A stretch of 64,000 bases of DNA, from positions 1 to 64,000 of the forward strand of contig CACVCF010000157.1 of NCBI GenBank assembly GCA_902729415.1. The letters run 5' to 3'. The stretch is from Terasakiella magnetica (GTDB lineage Bacteria > Pseudomonadota > Alphaproteobacteria > Rhodospirillales > Magnetospirillaceae). The notes under the pieces are model-generated. The model ran no database searches. It saw nothing but the letters and a program-made list of their open reading frames with translations, and was not told where the DNA came from. Position 1 is the first letter of the stretch. Each line of letters opens with the position of its first letter. Of the stretch, positions 25,820 to 34,373 are shown one piece after another. The translations under genes and the position numbers were made by a program.

Positions 25820-26368
25820 CTATCGGGCCGTCGGCGCCTGGACCCAGTCGGAAAAGCCGCCAGATGCCGCCGGGGTGCGGCAAAAGGTGATGTCCCAGCC
25901 ATAGGTGGTGACCCGAGGATGGGTGGTGTCGAAGATGAAGGCGCCATCCTTGATCACCGGCACGCCTTCCGAGGCGGTCAGGGTTACCTTGTTGTCGACG
26001 CATTCGCGGGCTTCGGTGGTTTCGTGGCGGGTGGTGCGGACGCTGGCCTTGTAGCTGGCGTTGCGTTCCTCGGCGGCGGCATCCGAGGACTTGCCGGGAA
26101 CGCTGTCTTCCAGATTGCCGAGGCGGTGGCGGATCGCCTTCAGCGCCAGCTCCTTGAAGGCGCCGCTGACCATGCGGTTGGAAGGCGCGGACGCCGAGGC
26201 GAAAAAGGTGTCCACGGCGGCGAGCGTGCTGTCGACCACCGGAACCGGCAGCTTCATCTCGCGGGCAACATCCGAGGCGTCGCTGGCCCAGGAGGGCTGG
26301 ATCATGGAGGCGGCGACCACAAGGCCAAGGGCTGCGGCCGGAAGAACGGACTTGGAAGACTGGCGCAT
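25820..26368 (-). CDS. Exported hypothetical protein
   Basis: 182 residues. The first about 30 residues are a Sec signal peptide (VLPAAALGLVVAASMIQPSWA-type). The mature part has an amphipathic helix rich in Ser/Ala, then a C-terminal beta-like segment with two Cys (ARECVDNKVT, DITFCRTP) that may form a disulfide. The ATG at 26368 has AGGA eight bases upstream; an ATG at 26392 is also in frame. I do not recognise the family. It resembles small periplasmic or surface-antigen-type proteins in outline only. Confidence 0.65.
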   Translation of the reverse strand: MRQSSKSVLPAAALGLVVAASMIQPSWASDASDVAREMKLPVPVVDSTLAAVDTFFASASAPSNRMVSGAFKELALKAIRHRLGNLEDSVPGKSSDAAAEERNASYKASVRTTRHETTEARECVDNKVTLTASEGVPVIKDGAFIFDTTHPRVTTYGWDITFCRTPAASGGFSDWVQAPTAR

Positions 26369-26557
26369 GGGAGGTTCCTGCAAATTGGTCATGGGCTTTA
26401 TCGGGCCGGTGCGCCCTGAAGGGCGATCACCGCATTGCGGCAGAGTCCTAGCGGCAAAGCAAGGCGACAATATGGCGAAACGTGCCCTATCCTCGGTTCT
26501 CTTTCGGATACCGCTTGTCGGACTTGAGCCATCTTGAGGTATTGCCGATGTATGATT

Positions 26558-26571
26558 TTGATGGGTATCAT
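26558..26571 (+). promoter_or_regulatory. FNR/FixK-type box
   Basis: TTGAT-GGGT-ATCAT matches 9 of 10 fixed positions of the FNR/CRP-FNR family consensus TTGAT-N4-ATCAA. It is centred about 70 bases upstream of the chemoreceptor start, in the divergent interval with the exported-protein gene. The sequence match is direct; regulation by oxygen is inference. Confidence 0.55.
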
Positions 26572-26633
26572 CACCAAAGAAGATAAGAACAAGGCGGAAT
26601 AATCGCCTTCTTACGATGACGGGGAGGTCAGGA

Positions 26634-28070
26634 ATGCAAGCATTCAGACGACGCGCAGCCCTAGGGGCGAGCGCAGTGTTTACCGTATTGGCCGTCATTC
26701 TCATCATGATGGGAGAGGCCGCCCTTCCTGCCGCGCTGACGGTCCTGATCAAGGGACTCGCCGTTATCGCTGTCCTGGTCCAGGCGGCGCTGCTTTTCAG
26801 CGGCGGCGGCGGCGGTGAGTTCCGCACCGCGGTGGAGGCCGAGACGTTCCGTGGGTCCAAGGACGCCATTTTCGTTCTCGACGGCCCCCGCATCGTCGAG
26901 TGCAACGACGCCACCATTCAGATGTTGCGGGCATCCAGCCGCGAGCAGGTTCTGCGGCTGATGCCGCCGGATTTCTCCCCCGAGACCCAGCCCGACGGCC
27001 GTCCGTCGGGGGAAGCGGCCATGGAGTTGATCGGCGCCGCCTTGAAAAGCGGCTTCAGCCGCTTTGAATGGATGCACAACCGCCTGGACGGCCAGCCGCT
27101 TCCCTGCTCGGTGACCCTGGTGGCCGTCACCATTCTGGGCAAGCCTTATCTGATGGTCTTTCTCCACGATATCAGCGATCTGATAACTGCGCGCGAGGGC
27201 GAACGCCACGCCGCGGCCGGGCGGCGGCAGATGCTGGATCATCTGGCGGCCTCGTTCGAGGACCGGGTTAAAGGCATTGTCACCTCGGTGGCGTCTTCCA
27301 TCGCCCAGCTTCAGTCTACCGCCGAAAGTCTGGCAAGCTCGGCCGATGAAAGCACGCACGGGCTTGGCGCGGTGTCGTCCGCCACCGGTGACGCCATCGG
27401 CGGCATGGAGACGGTGGCCTCGGCCAGCACCCAGCTTGCCTCGTCGATCCAGGAAATCTCGCAGCGGGTATCCCAATCAGCGGCCATCACCCGTGAGGCG
27501 GCTCAGGAGGCCCAGAGCACCAACACCACCATCGAAGGCTTGTCCGAGGCGGCCCACAAGATCGGCGAGATCGTCGGATTGATCACCGACATCGCGGCTC
27601 AGACCAACCTTCTCGCCTTGAACGCCACCATCGAGGCGGCGCGCGCCGGTGAGGCGGGCAAGGGCTTTGCCGTGGTCGCCAACGAGGTTAAGCACCTCGC
27701 CAACCAGACCGCCAAGGCCACCGAGGACATCTCGCGCCAGATTTCCTCGATCCAAACCCAGACCAAGGGGGCGGTGGACGCCATCCGCCATATCGGCGCC
27801 ACCATCAGTCATATCGACGAAATGGCCGCCGCCATCGCCGCCGCGGTCGAGGAACAAGGCGCCGCCACGTCCGAAATCGCCCGCAATGTGGATGCCGCCG
27901 CTGGTGGAACCCGCCGGGTGGCCGACAATCTCGATCATGTGGCCCAATCGGCCCAGCGTACCGAATCCATGGCCCATCAGGTGGCGACGGTGGTCCATGC
28001 CCTGTTCGACGGCAGCGGCAAACTGGAATCCGAGGTCCAGAATTTTCTGTCGGAAGTCCGCTCGTCCTGA
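26634..28070 (+). CDS. Methyl-accepting chemotaxis protein with PAS domain
   Basis: 478 residues. Two N-terminal hydrophobic helices (about 9-55) with almost no periplasmic loop, then a PAS domain (about 75-185; [30 protein letters not shown]), then a signalling domain. The chemoreceptor hairpin tip is intact ([31 protein letters not shown] region near 315-340). This topology suits an internal energy or redox sensor like Aer. The start at 26634 follows GGAGG; a start at 26616 is possible. An FNR-type box lies upstream. Confidence 0.92.
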   Translation: MQAFRRRAALGASAVFTVLAVILIMMGEAALPAALTVLIKGLAVIAVLVQAALLFSGGGGGEFRTAVEAETFRGSKDAIFVLDGPRIVECNDATIQMLRASSREQVLRLMPPDFSPETQPDGRPSGEAAMELIGAALKSGFSRFEWMHNRLDGQPLPCSVTLVAVTILGKPYLMVFLHDISDLITAREGERHAAAGRRQMLDHLAASFEDRVKGIVTSVASSIAQLQSTAESLASSADESTHGLGAVSSATGDAIGGMETVASASTQLASSIQEISQRVSQSAAITREAAQEAQSTNTTIEGLSEAAHKIGEIVGLITDIAAQTNLLALNATIEAARAGEAGKGFAVVANEVKHLANQTAKATEDISRQISSIQTQTKGAVDAIRHIGATISHIDEMAAAIAAAVEEQGAATSEIARNVDAAAGGTRRVADNLDHVAQSAQRTESMAHQVATVVHALFDGSGKLESEVQNFLSEVRSS

Positions 28071-28099
28071 AGCATGACTTGGGGCTGTCCTCCTGTTAG

Positions 28100-28127
28100 C
28101 ATCCCCCGGAAATTTCTCCGGGGGATG
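28100..28127 (+). promoter_or_regulatory. Hairpin covering the ribosome binding site
   Basis: A perfect 11-bp stem CATCCCCCGGA / TCCGGGGGATG with a 6-base loop ends five bases before the ATG at 28133. Its 3' arm contains the GGGGGA Shine-Dalgarno sequence. It also lies 30 bases after the chemoreceptor stop, so it may act as a terminator as well as limit translation of the next gene. Confidence 0.6.
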
Positions 28128-28132
28128 TCTTT

Positions 28133-29479
28133 ATGAAGCGTGCGCTGCTGCCGGGCCTGCTGTTGGTCTTATCCGCCGGAACGGCCCTGGCCGCCATGGA
28201 GCCCAAGCTTTACGTGGCGCGGCGGCTGAGCGCGGACCATCATATCCAGATTCGCGTTATGGCCGTGGAGGAGCGGGCCGGGCTGTGCCAGATCCAGGGC
28301 CGTACAGCCACCGTGTTCCGCAGCAAGGCCGGTATTCTTTCCCCCGGCGCCGACCTCACTTTCTCCCAGCCTTGCGCCGCCGATGCGGCCTGGCCTGCCG
28401 CCCGCCTGAAAGGGGTCAAGGTTCTGGAGGTCTTTTTGAGGTCAGGGATCGGCGGCCTTGAATCCGCCGATCTGGGTGATGGCACCCGCGCCCTGGAGTC
28501 CGCGTCCGCGACCCCCGCCATGGTGGACAATCCCGCCGTGGTGATGGAGATGCAAGAGACCATCGCCCGGTATCAGATCGACGCAGAGGCCAAGCGGAAC
28601 GATGCCGAGGCCGCCCTGGCATTGGCGCGGGTCAGCGATCCCGGCCTGCGCAGCCGTCTGCTGGGCCATGCCGCCGGTATCTTCTCGGCCCGTAAGATGG
28701 CCCCGGCCGAAGCCACCGCTGTCGAGGCGGTGGAGGCCGTCAAAGCCCTGGGAGATTCCGCCCAGCGGCTGGAAAACGGTTTGGTGGCGCTGGAATCCAT
28801 GGCCATGGGCGGGGTGCGCCAGCCGATCTTGCCGCTGGCCGATCTGTTGAGCCCCCTGGTGGATGCCATCACTCTTCCCACCCAGCGCGATGCATCCTTC
28901 CTGGTTCTGTATGGCGCGCGGGTTCGGGCCGGCGACCCTGCCGGGGCTTTGACCGCCTTGGGCAAGGTGGGCGATCCCAAACTGCGGCGCGAGCGTCTGG
29001 ACGACATGCCCTTCGCGCTGAAGGATTTCGGCCCGGCCAATCCGGCTTCGCTGGCTTGGCTCGACAGCCTGTTGAGCGGCGCCGAGGCCCAGACCGATGC
29101 CGCCTTCCGTAGCGAAGCCCTGACCGCCTTGTGCCGCATTGCCTATCGCTCGGCCAGTGGCCTGATTCAGGTGCCGAATTTGACCAAGGAAGCCGGAGCC
29201 ATGGCGGAATTGGCGGCACGGCGCCGCCACGCGCCGTCCGCCAAGCTGCTGGGCGTACTCAACGAAGCCAAGGGTGGCGCCGAGGCCAGGGCCGAAGCCG
29301 CGCGTTGGTATGCCGCTGCTGCTTCGGGCCTCGACGCAGGGGGCGGCGCCCGCGCCGATGCTCTTCGGACACTGGCGTCGTTCACTCTCGACGAGCGGAC
29401 TGCCGCCGCGGCTTTGCTGGGTGGATCGGCAGTTGTGGTGGCGACGCCGGAAAAGCTGGTGGAATGGGCGGCGAAGTAG
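28133..29479 (+). CDS. Exported helical-repeat protein of unknown function
   Basis: 448 residues. A signal peptide (LLPGLLLVLSAGTALA, about 1-20) precedes a short beta-rich segment (about 22-105, with Cys near 53 and 82). The rest is long Ala/Leu-rich helices resembling TPR or HEAT-like repeats (LALARVSDPGLRSRLLGHAA, LTALGKVGDPKLRRERL). It is probably periplasmic. I recognise no family. The gene is in the same direction as the chemoreceptor and its ribosome site is inside a hairpin. Confidence 0.75.
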   Translation: MKRALLPGLLLVLSAGTALAAMEPKLYVARRLSADHHIQIRVMAVEERAGLCQIQGRTATVFRSKAGILSPGADLTFSQPCAADAAWPAARLKGVKVLEVFLRSGIGGLESADLGDGTRALESASATPAMVDNPAVVMEMQETIARYQIDAEAKRNDAEAALALARVSDPGLRSRLLGHAAGIFSARKMAPAEATAVEAVEAVKALGDSAQRLENGLVALESMAMGGVRQPILPLADLLSPLVDAITLPTQRDASFLVLYGARVRAGDPAGALTALGKVGDPKLRRERLDDMPFALKDFGPANPASLAWLDSLLSGAEAQTDAAFRSEALTALCRIAYRSASGLIQVPNLTKEAGAMAELAARRRHAPSAKLLGVLNEAKGGAEARAEAARWYAAAASGLDAGGGARADALRTLASFTLDERTAAAALLGGSAVVVATPEKLVEWAAK

Positions 29480-29490
29480 GGGGGGCGTTC

Positions 29491-29991
29491 CTACTCGTCC
29501 TCGGCCTCGATGCCGGATTCCACGTCGATGGGCACGCCGGGCTGAAGCTTGGAGGTGCGGATGGCCAGCGCGCTCTTCACGTGGCTGATATTGGGGGCGG
29601 CGGTCAGGCGGGTGGTGAGAAAGCGTTGATAATCGTCCCAGTCATGGGCGACGACCTTCAGCAGAAAGTCGGTCTCACCCGCCAGCATGTGGCACTCGCG
29701 CACCTCGGGCCAGCCCTTGACCAGTTCCTCGAACGCCTTGAGATCGGCTTCAGCCTGACTGTTCAGTCCCACATGGGCAAAAACGGTAACGTTGAAGGCC
29801 AGGGCCGCGGGTTCGATCTCGGCATGATAGCCCTTGATATAACCCGCTTCCTCCAGTGCCCGCACCCGGCGCAGGCAGGGCGGCGCCGAGATCCCGGCGC
29901 GGCGCGCCAACTCGACATTGGTCATCCGACCGTCCGCTTGCAGATCGGCAAGAATACGGCGGTCGATGCGGTCGAGCTTGACCCGTTGCAT
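29491..29991 (-). CDS. Lrp/AsnC-family transcriptional regulator
   Basis: 166 residues. Residues 5-60 are the AsnC-type helix-turn-helix (LDRIDRRILADLQADGR, ELARRAGISAPPCLRRV). Residues 70-150 are the RAM ligand-binding domain (AGETDFLLKVVAHDWDDY). It usually controls amino acid metabolism in response to an amino acid ligand. It is transcribed away from the peroxiredoxin gene across a 265-base interval. Confidence 0.93.
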   Translation of the reverse strand: MQRVKLDRIDRRILADLQADGRMTNVELARRAGISAPPCLRRVRALEEAGYIKGYHAEIEPAALAFNVTVFAHVGLNSQAEADLKAFEELVKGWPEVRECHMLAGETDFLLKVVAHDWDDYQRFLTTRLTAAPNISHVKSALAIRTSKLQPGVPIDVESGIEAEDE

Positions 29992-30256
29992 AAGGGAACT
30001 CCAAAACCTCTGGCTTTTGCGAAATTATATTACAAAGCCCGTCGCCAGCAAGCACGACTTTGCCGCAAGCGCACAAATGGCACCTTGCCCGGTGCCTGAA
30101 TGGAGGCGCCATGCCCATAGCGAAAGTGCGAGTTAAAATCGTTAATACACCATAGCCTAGGCGTATGGTTGTAATCATTCCACCTTGCATGTGTTGCCGG
30201 GGAGGGCTAGATTTCTCCATACCGAATGACTCAACTTTTTTGAGGGAGCCTCAAGA

Positions 30257-30880
30257 ATGTCCGACGCTTGCCAGAACCCGACCGTGCTGGTCGGCAAGCC
30301 CGCCCCCGATTTCACCGCTCCGGCCGTCATGCCCGACAATGAAATCAACGGGGCCTTCAATCTGAAGTCCTATCTCCAAGGCTCCTACGGCCTGGTGTTC
30401 TTCTATCCGTTGGACTTTACCTTCGTCTGCCCGTCGGAGATTCTGGCTCACGATCATCGGGTCAAGGCCTTCGCCGAGCGTAACACCAAGGTGATCGCGG
30501 TCAGTGTCGATTCCCACTTCACCCATCTGGCGTGGAAGAACACCCCCGTCGAGAAGGGTGGCCTCGGTAACGTTCAGTTCCCCATGGTCGCCGACCTGAC
30601 CAAGGATATCGCCAAGTCCTTTGGCGTCCTGCTTCCGGGCGGTGTGGCCCTGCGCGGCACCTTCCTGATTGACAAGAGCGGCATTGTCCAGTCGCAGCAC
30701 GTCAACAACCTGCCGTTGGGCCGCAACGTGGACGAGGCCCTGCGCCTGGTCGATGCGTTGCAGTTCTCGGAAGAGCATGGCGAAGTCTGCCCCGCCGGGT
30801 GGAGCAAGGGTAAGGCCGGCATGAAGCCCAATCCCAACGGCGTCGCCGATTACTTGGCCAAGCACGCTTCCGAGCTGTAG
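30257..30880 (+). CDS. Peroxiredoxin, AhpC/Prx1 type
   Basis: 207 residues. The peroxidatic Cys is in FTFVCPSEI (about residue 57) and the resolving Cys in EEHGEVCPAGW (about 177), the typical 2-Cys arrangement. It reduces H2O2 and organic peroxides in the cytoplasm. A good ribosome site (GAGGGAG) precedes the ATG. Thioredoxin reductase follows after a strong hairpin, consistent with a reducing partner. Confidence 0.95.
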   Translation: MSDACQNPTVLVGKPAPDFTAPAVMPDNEINGAFNLKSYLQGSYGLVFFYPLDFTFVCPSEILAHDHRVKAFAERNTKVIAVSVDSHFTHLAWKNTPVEKGGLGNVQFPMVADLTKDIAKSFGVLLPGGVALRGTFLIDKSGIVQSQHVNNLPLGRNVDEALRLVDALQFSEEHGEVCPAGWSKGKAGMKPNPNGVADYLAKHASEL

Positions 30881-30907
30881 CCGTCCTGGTTCGATAGCCT
30901 AAATAAC

Positions 30908-30939
30908 GAGGGCGCGCCACTTGCCAGTGGCGCGCCCTC
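30908..30939 (+). terminator. 14-bp hairpin between peroxiredoxin and thioredoxin reductase
   Basis: A perfect stem GAGGGCGCGCCACT / AGTGGCGCGCCCTC with a 4-base loop TGCC is followed by TGCTTATG, not a full T-tract. It may terminate or attenuate transcription from the peroxiredoxin gene. Confidence 0.65.
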
Positions 30940-30987
30940 TGCTTATGCTGTGTTGCAATAATTAAATGGAAACCGGGACGCTCTACG

Positions 30988-31932
30988 ATGGCCATTCATC
31001 ATTCCAAGGTTTTAATCCTCGGCTCTGGGCCGGCGGGCTGCACCGCGGCGATCTATGCCGCGCGCGCGAATCTGGAGCCCATGCTGGTTGCGGGATTGCA
31101 GCCGGGCGGGCAGCTGACCATCACGACCGATGTGGAGAATTATCCCGGTTTCGCCGAAGCGGTCCAAGGCCCCTGGCTGATGGATCAGATGCAGGCCCAG
31201 GCCCAGCATGTGGGCACCCGCTTCATGGATGACACTATCGTGTCGATGGATCTGACCAAGCGGCCCTTCACCGCGATCGGGGATTCAGGCGACACCTATA
31301 CCGGCGACACCCTGGTCATCTGCACCGGCGCCACCGCTCGTTGGCTGGGCATTGACTCGGAAAAGACGTATTCCGGCTTTGGCGTCTCGGCCTGCGCTAC
31401 CTGTGACGGCTTTTTCTTCCGAGGGAAGGAGGTGGCTGTAGTGGGCGGCGGCAATTCCGCGGTCGAGGAAGCCATCTATCTGGCAGGTATCGCTTCCAAG
31501 GTGACGCTGATCCATCGCCGCGACAGCCTGCGGGCCGAAAAGATCGCCCAGGACCGCCTGTTTGCAAATTCCAAGGTCTCGGTGGTGTGGGATAGTGCCG
31601 TCGATGAAATTCTGGGTGGCGGCAATCCCCCCGGTGTCACCGGTGTACGCCTCAAGAACGTCAAGACCGGCGCCTTGTCCGAGCTGAAGGTTGACGGTGT
31701 TTTCATCGCCATCGGTCATACGCCCAATACCGACCTGTTCAAGGGAGTGCTGGTGATGGATGACGAGGGCTATCTCATTACGACCCCCGGCTCCACCGCC
31801 ACCAATATTCCCGGCGTGTTCGCAGCGGGCGACGTGCAGGACAAGATCTACCGCCAAGCGGTGACGGCGGCCGGAACCGGGTGCATGGCGGCACTGGAGG
31901 CTGAACGCTTTCTTACCGCGCATGGACACTGA
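30988..31932 (+). CDS. trxB: Thioredoxin reductase
   Basis: 314 residues, standard length. FAD-binding GSGPAGCTAAIYAARA near the N-terminus, redox-active CATCDGFF (about 137-144), NADPH-binding GGGNSAVEEA and the C-terminal FAD motif GVFAAGDVQD are all intact. It reduces thioredoxin with NADPH. Its place after the peroxiredoxin gene suggests a joint peroxide-detoxifying role. Confidence 0.96.
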   Translation: MAIHHSKVLILGSGPAGCTAAIYAARANLEPMLVAGLQPGGQLTITTDVENYPGFAEAVQGPWLMDQMQAQAQHVGTRFMDDTIVSMDLTKRPFTAIGDSGDTYTGDTLVICTGATARWLGIDSEKTYSGFGVSACATCDGFFFRGKEVAVVGGGNSAVEEAIYLAGIASKVTLIHRRDSLRAEKIAQDRLFANSKVSVVWDSAVDEILGGGNPPGVTGVRLKNVKTGALSELKVDGVFIAIGHTPNTDLFKGVLVMDDEGYLITTPGSTATNIPGVFAAGDVQDKIYRQAVTAAGTGCMAALEAERFLTAHGH

Positions 31933-32029
31933 CCGCGAGTTGCGGCACAGTACGAAACGCGAGTGGACCGAACAATAAATCGGGAAAGGCGGCCATAACC
32001 GCCTCTTGGGGAGGAGTCCATCGGTCGTC

Positions 32030-32923
32030 ATGGATTGGGACAAGCTGAGGGTCTTTCACGCTGTCGCCGAAGCGGGGAGTTTCACCCATGCGGGCGAAGT
32101 ACTGAATCTAAGCCAATCTGCCGTCAGTCGGCAGATCAGCGCGCTTGAGGAAAGCCTCAATCTGCCGCTGTTTCATCGTCATGCCCGCGGGCTGATCCTG
32201 ACCGAGCAGGGGGAACTGCTCTACCGGACGGCGCGCGAGGTATTCTCAAAGCTGGCCATGACCGAGGCCATGCTGACCGAAAGCCGCGAACGGGCCCAGG
32301 GGCCGCTCAAGATCACCACCACGGTGGCCTTCGGCTCTCTGTGGCTGACGCCGCGCATCAAGGACTTCCTTGAGCTGTACCCGGACATCGCCGTTACCAT
32401 GGTGCTGTTCGACGGCGAACTGGACCTGGCCATGCGCGAAGCCGACGTGGCCATCCGCATGATGCCGCCGCGCCAGCCCGATCTGGTCCAGCGCCACCTG
32501 CTGTCCATGAACTACAATGTCTATGCTTCGGCGGGCTATCTTGAGAAGTATGGCACCCCCAACAGCGCCGACGACCTCGACCGTCACCGTATCATCGTCT
32601 ATGGCGACGACGCTCGGGTCTCGGCGCCGGTCTCCAACGTCAACTGGTTGCTAGAGGCGGGGGCTTCGCCTGACCGACCGCGCAAACCGGTGCTGGAGGT
32701 CAATAACATCTATGGCATTTACCGCGCCGTCAAAAGCGGGTTGGGGCTGGCGGCCATGCCGGAATATCTCAGCGGTGAGGCTGATCAGCTGGTTCATATT
32801 CTGCCCGAGTTGAAGGGGCCGAAATTCGACGCCTATTTCGTCTATCCCGAAGAACTGCGCCACTCCAAGCGCATTACCGTCTTCCGTGACTTTTTGTTGG
32901 CCAAGATCGCGGAATCACTTTAG
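32030..32923 (+). CDS. LysR-family transcriptional regulator
   Basis: 297 residues. The N-terminal helix-turn-helix (FHAVAEAGSFTHAGEVLNLSQSAVSRQI) is typical; the effector domain follows from about 90 to the end. It lacks the redox Cys pair of OxyR, so it is not an evident peroxide sensor. The ATG at 32030 matches the usual LysR N-terminus (MDWDKLRVFHAV). It lies between trxB and arfB on the same strand. Confidence 0.92.
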   Translation: MDWDKLRVFHAVAEAGSFTHAGEVLNLSQSAVSRQISALEESLNLPLFHRHARGLILTEQGELLYRTAREVFSKLAMTEAMLTESRERAQGPLKITTTVAFGSLWLTPRIKDFLELYPDIAVTMVLFDGELDLAMREADVAIRMMPPRQPDLVQRHLLSMNYNVYASAGYLEKYGTPNSADDLDRHRIIVYGDDARVSAPVSNVNWLLEAGASPDRPRKPVLEVNNIYGIYRAVKSGLGLAAMPEYLSGEADQLVHILPELKGPKFDAYFVYPEELRHSKRITVFRDFLLAKIAESL

Positions 32924-32928
32924 CCGCG

Positions 32929-33354
32929 ATGATTCAGGTCACCGAGCGGATCGCTATCGACGAACGCGAGATCGAAGAAAGTTTCGTGCGCTCGTCCGGC
33001 CCCGGCGGCCAGAACGTCAATAAAGTCGAGACTGCGGTTCAGCTTCGCTTCGACGCGCGGCGGTCGCCCTCCCTGCCTGACGCTGTAAGCGTGCGCCTGC
33101 AAAAGCTGGCGGGAAGCCGTCTGACTCTGGACGGCGTCATCATCATCATCGCCCAGACCCACCGCTCCCAGGAGCGCAATCGCGCCGAGGCGCTGGAGCG
33201 GCTGGTGGAGCTGATCCGCGAGGCCGCCAAACCGCCGCCGCCCAAACGCAAGCCCACCAAGCCGACCAAGGGCTCCAAGGAGCGCCGCCTGGAGGGCAAG
33301 GCCAAGCGCGGTGAGGTCAAGTCCCTGCGGCGCGGCAAGCCGGGCCTGGACTGA
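32929..33354 (+). CDS. arfB: Peptidyl-tRNA hydrolase ArfB (ribosome rescue)
   Basis: 141 residues. It has the release-factor GGQ motif in RSSGPGGQNVNKVET (about 21-35) and a long Lys/Arg/Pro-rich C-terminal tail (KPPPPKRKPTKPTKGSKERR) that in ArfB/YaeJ enters the mRNA channel of stalled ribosomes. It starts 5 bases after the LysR stop, so the two are probably co-transcribed. Confidence 0.94.
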   Translation: MIQVTERIAIDEREIEESFVRSSGPGGQNVNKVETAVQLRFDARRSPSLPDAVSVRLQKLAGSRLTLDGVIIIIAQTHRSQERNRAEALERLVELIREAAKPPPPKRKPTKPTKGSKERRLEGKAKRGEVKSLRRGKPGLD

Positions 33355-33469
33355 GTTCGGCCCTTCAAGCTCCGTCATTGCCGCAGACCTGCCAGTCATG
33401 CGGCAGGCGCATGCCCCCGCACTGTTTTTTGGTGTGGTTCCAGCCACGGTCTTAGCTTACATAAGGACT

Positions 33470-33633
33470 TACGACATGTTGCATCGCAACAGGTCACGAG
33501 ATGCGGCAGGTTTCCTGCCTCCTCCCTCCCAGGTGCAATGCCTGGGTCCAGGGTCTTCGGATCCTACGTCTCCTAGACGTGAAGCCTCCCTGTTTGACTT
33601 AGCCCCTGGCGAATAGCCGGGGGCTTTCTTTTT
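33470..33633 (+). ncRNA. Candidate structured small RNA
   Basis: About 160 bases without a credible gene hold a chain of perfect short hairpins: TGTTGC-ATC-GCAACA (33477-33491), GGCAGG-TTT-CCTGCC (33505-33519), CCCAGG-N7-CCTGGG (33528-33546) and ACGTC-N5-GACGT (33566-33580). They end in the terminator at 33601-33633. CCTCCTCCC at 33518-33526 matches the anti-Shine-Dalgarno motif of CcsR/Cuckoo RNAs of alphaproteobacteria. The 5' end is a guess, based on a weak TACATA -10-like box at 33458. A minus-strand frame here is antisense to the terminator and was not accepted. Confidence 0.45.
33601..33633 (+). terminator. Rho-independent terminator
   Basis: A 10-bp stem AGCCCCTGGC / GCCGGGGGCT (one G-T pair) with loop GAATA is followed by TTTCTTTTTC. 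It is the clearest intrinsic terminator in the window, and no protein gene ends just before it. Confidence 0.85.
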
Positions 33634-33810
33634 CAATGGGTTGCAGGATTTTGGCGCTCCGACTGAGGGGGGCGGAAATGCGGTTCTTCGCCCATGGGGA
33701 CTACGGATGCCCGATTTCGTTCTCCCCAAAGCCAGCCCTCCTCCGATCGCGAAAACCGAAAGCACCACCATCGCCAAGAACGGTCGTTGCTTGAGTAAGG
33801 CAGAGTCGGC

Positions 33811-33961
33811 GCCGCCCACGCCCACTCGTCCCTATTACAGCCCTGCTAAACCAAAACCCCGCCACCAGGGAGGCGGGGTGTTTTGGCTAGGTGCCTAGTT
33901 TTGCTGGTAGAAAATGGCGCGCACGGAAAGACTCGAACTTCCAACCCCCAGATTCGTAGTC
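33811..33961. repeat. Distal attachment repeat: partial tRNA-Arg copy plus downstream sequence
   Basis: Bases 33915-33961 copy the 3' half of the tRNA-Arg gene at 39191-39267 (CCA end through the anticodon loop) with one mismatch near 33923. Similarity continues outside the tRNA to about 33811, including the ACCAAAACCCCGCCACCA stretch and its hairpin, but is more diverged. This is the pattern left by a tRNA-targeted integrative element. No tRNA 5' half is present, so it is not a functional tRNA. Confidence 0.85.
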
Positions 33962-34364
33962 CGTGGAGAGGATGGGGCGCATCGCGGTTGATACGCCGCA
34001 AACAGGGTGAATGACAGACAGTTCCGAGACAAACGTCTCCCGTAATGACGGACTTTGCGCCTTCAGCACCCGCATCCGGCCCGTGGGATTGGCGTGGGGC
34101 GGTTGGTTGCGGAGGCACACCACCATCTCAGGCGAGCTTCCTTTCTGGCGGCGGCTTAACCCCCGACAACCGCCATTCGGAGCGAAGGTCTGCTACGGCC
34201 CGGTTGTGCCAAATCCGGCCATCCGTTTACATACGGACTCAGGTTGCTGGGGAGCTGCTTCTGATTGGACCGGAGTTGCGCTATCTTAATGGCATGGTTG
34301 GTTGTCTATTCGGAAAATGTTGGATTTGAATGAGTGGGGCGATCGAATAACCCACTAAAATTCG
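33962..34364. other. Island interval without a supported gene
   Basis: 403 bases between the partial tRNA and the solute-binding pseudogene. Short frames exist on both strands but none has a family match or convincing start. A small GAGAC-AAAC-GTCTC hairpin occurs near 34032. It may hold remnants of older genes. Confidence 0.5.
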
Positions 34365-34373
34365 GTGGATACT

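Noticed and set aside
30100..30200. OxyR-type site upstream of the peroxiredoxin gene
   Set aside because: ATAG- and TATG-like tetranucleotides occur, but spacing does not match the ATAG-N7-CTAT pattern.
33469..33825. 118-residue minus-strand frame with a hydrophobic N-terminus
   Set aside because: The first 40 residues look like a membrane segment, but the rest is antisense to the hairpins and terminator of the RNA candidate, and it needs a GTG start in the attachment repeat. Left unannotated.
33915..33961. Second tRNA-Arg gene
   Set aside because: Only the 3' half is present; the D arm and 5' acceptor strand are missing.
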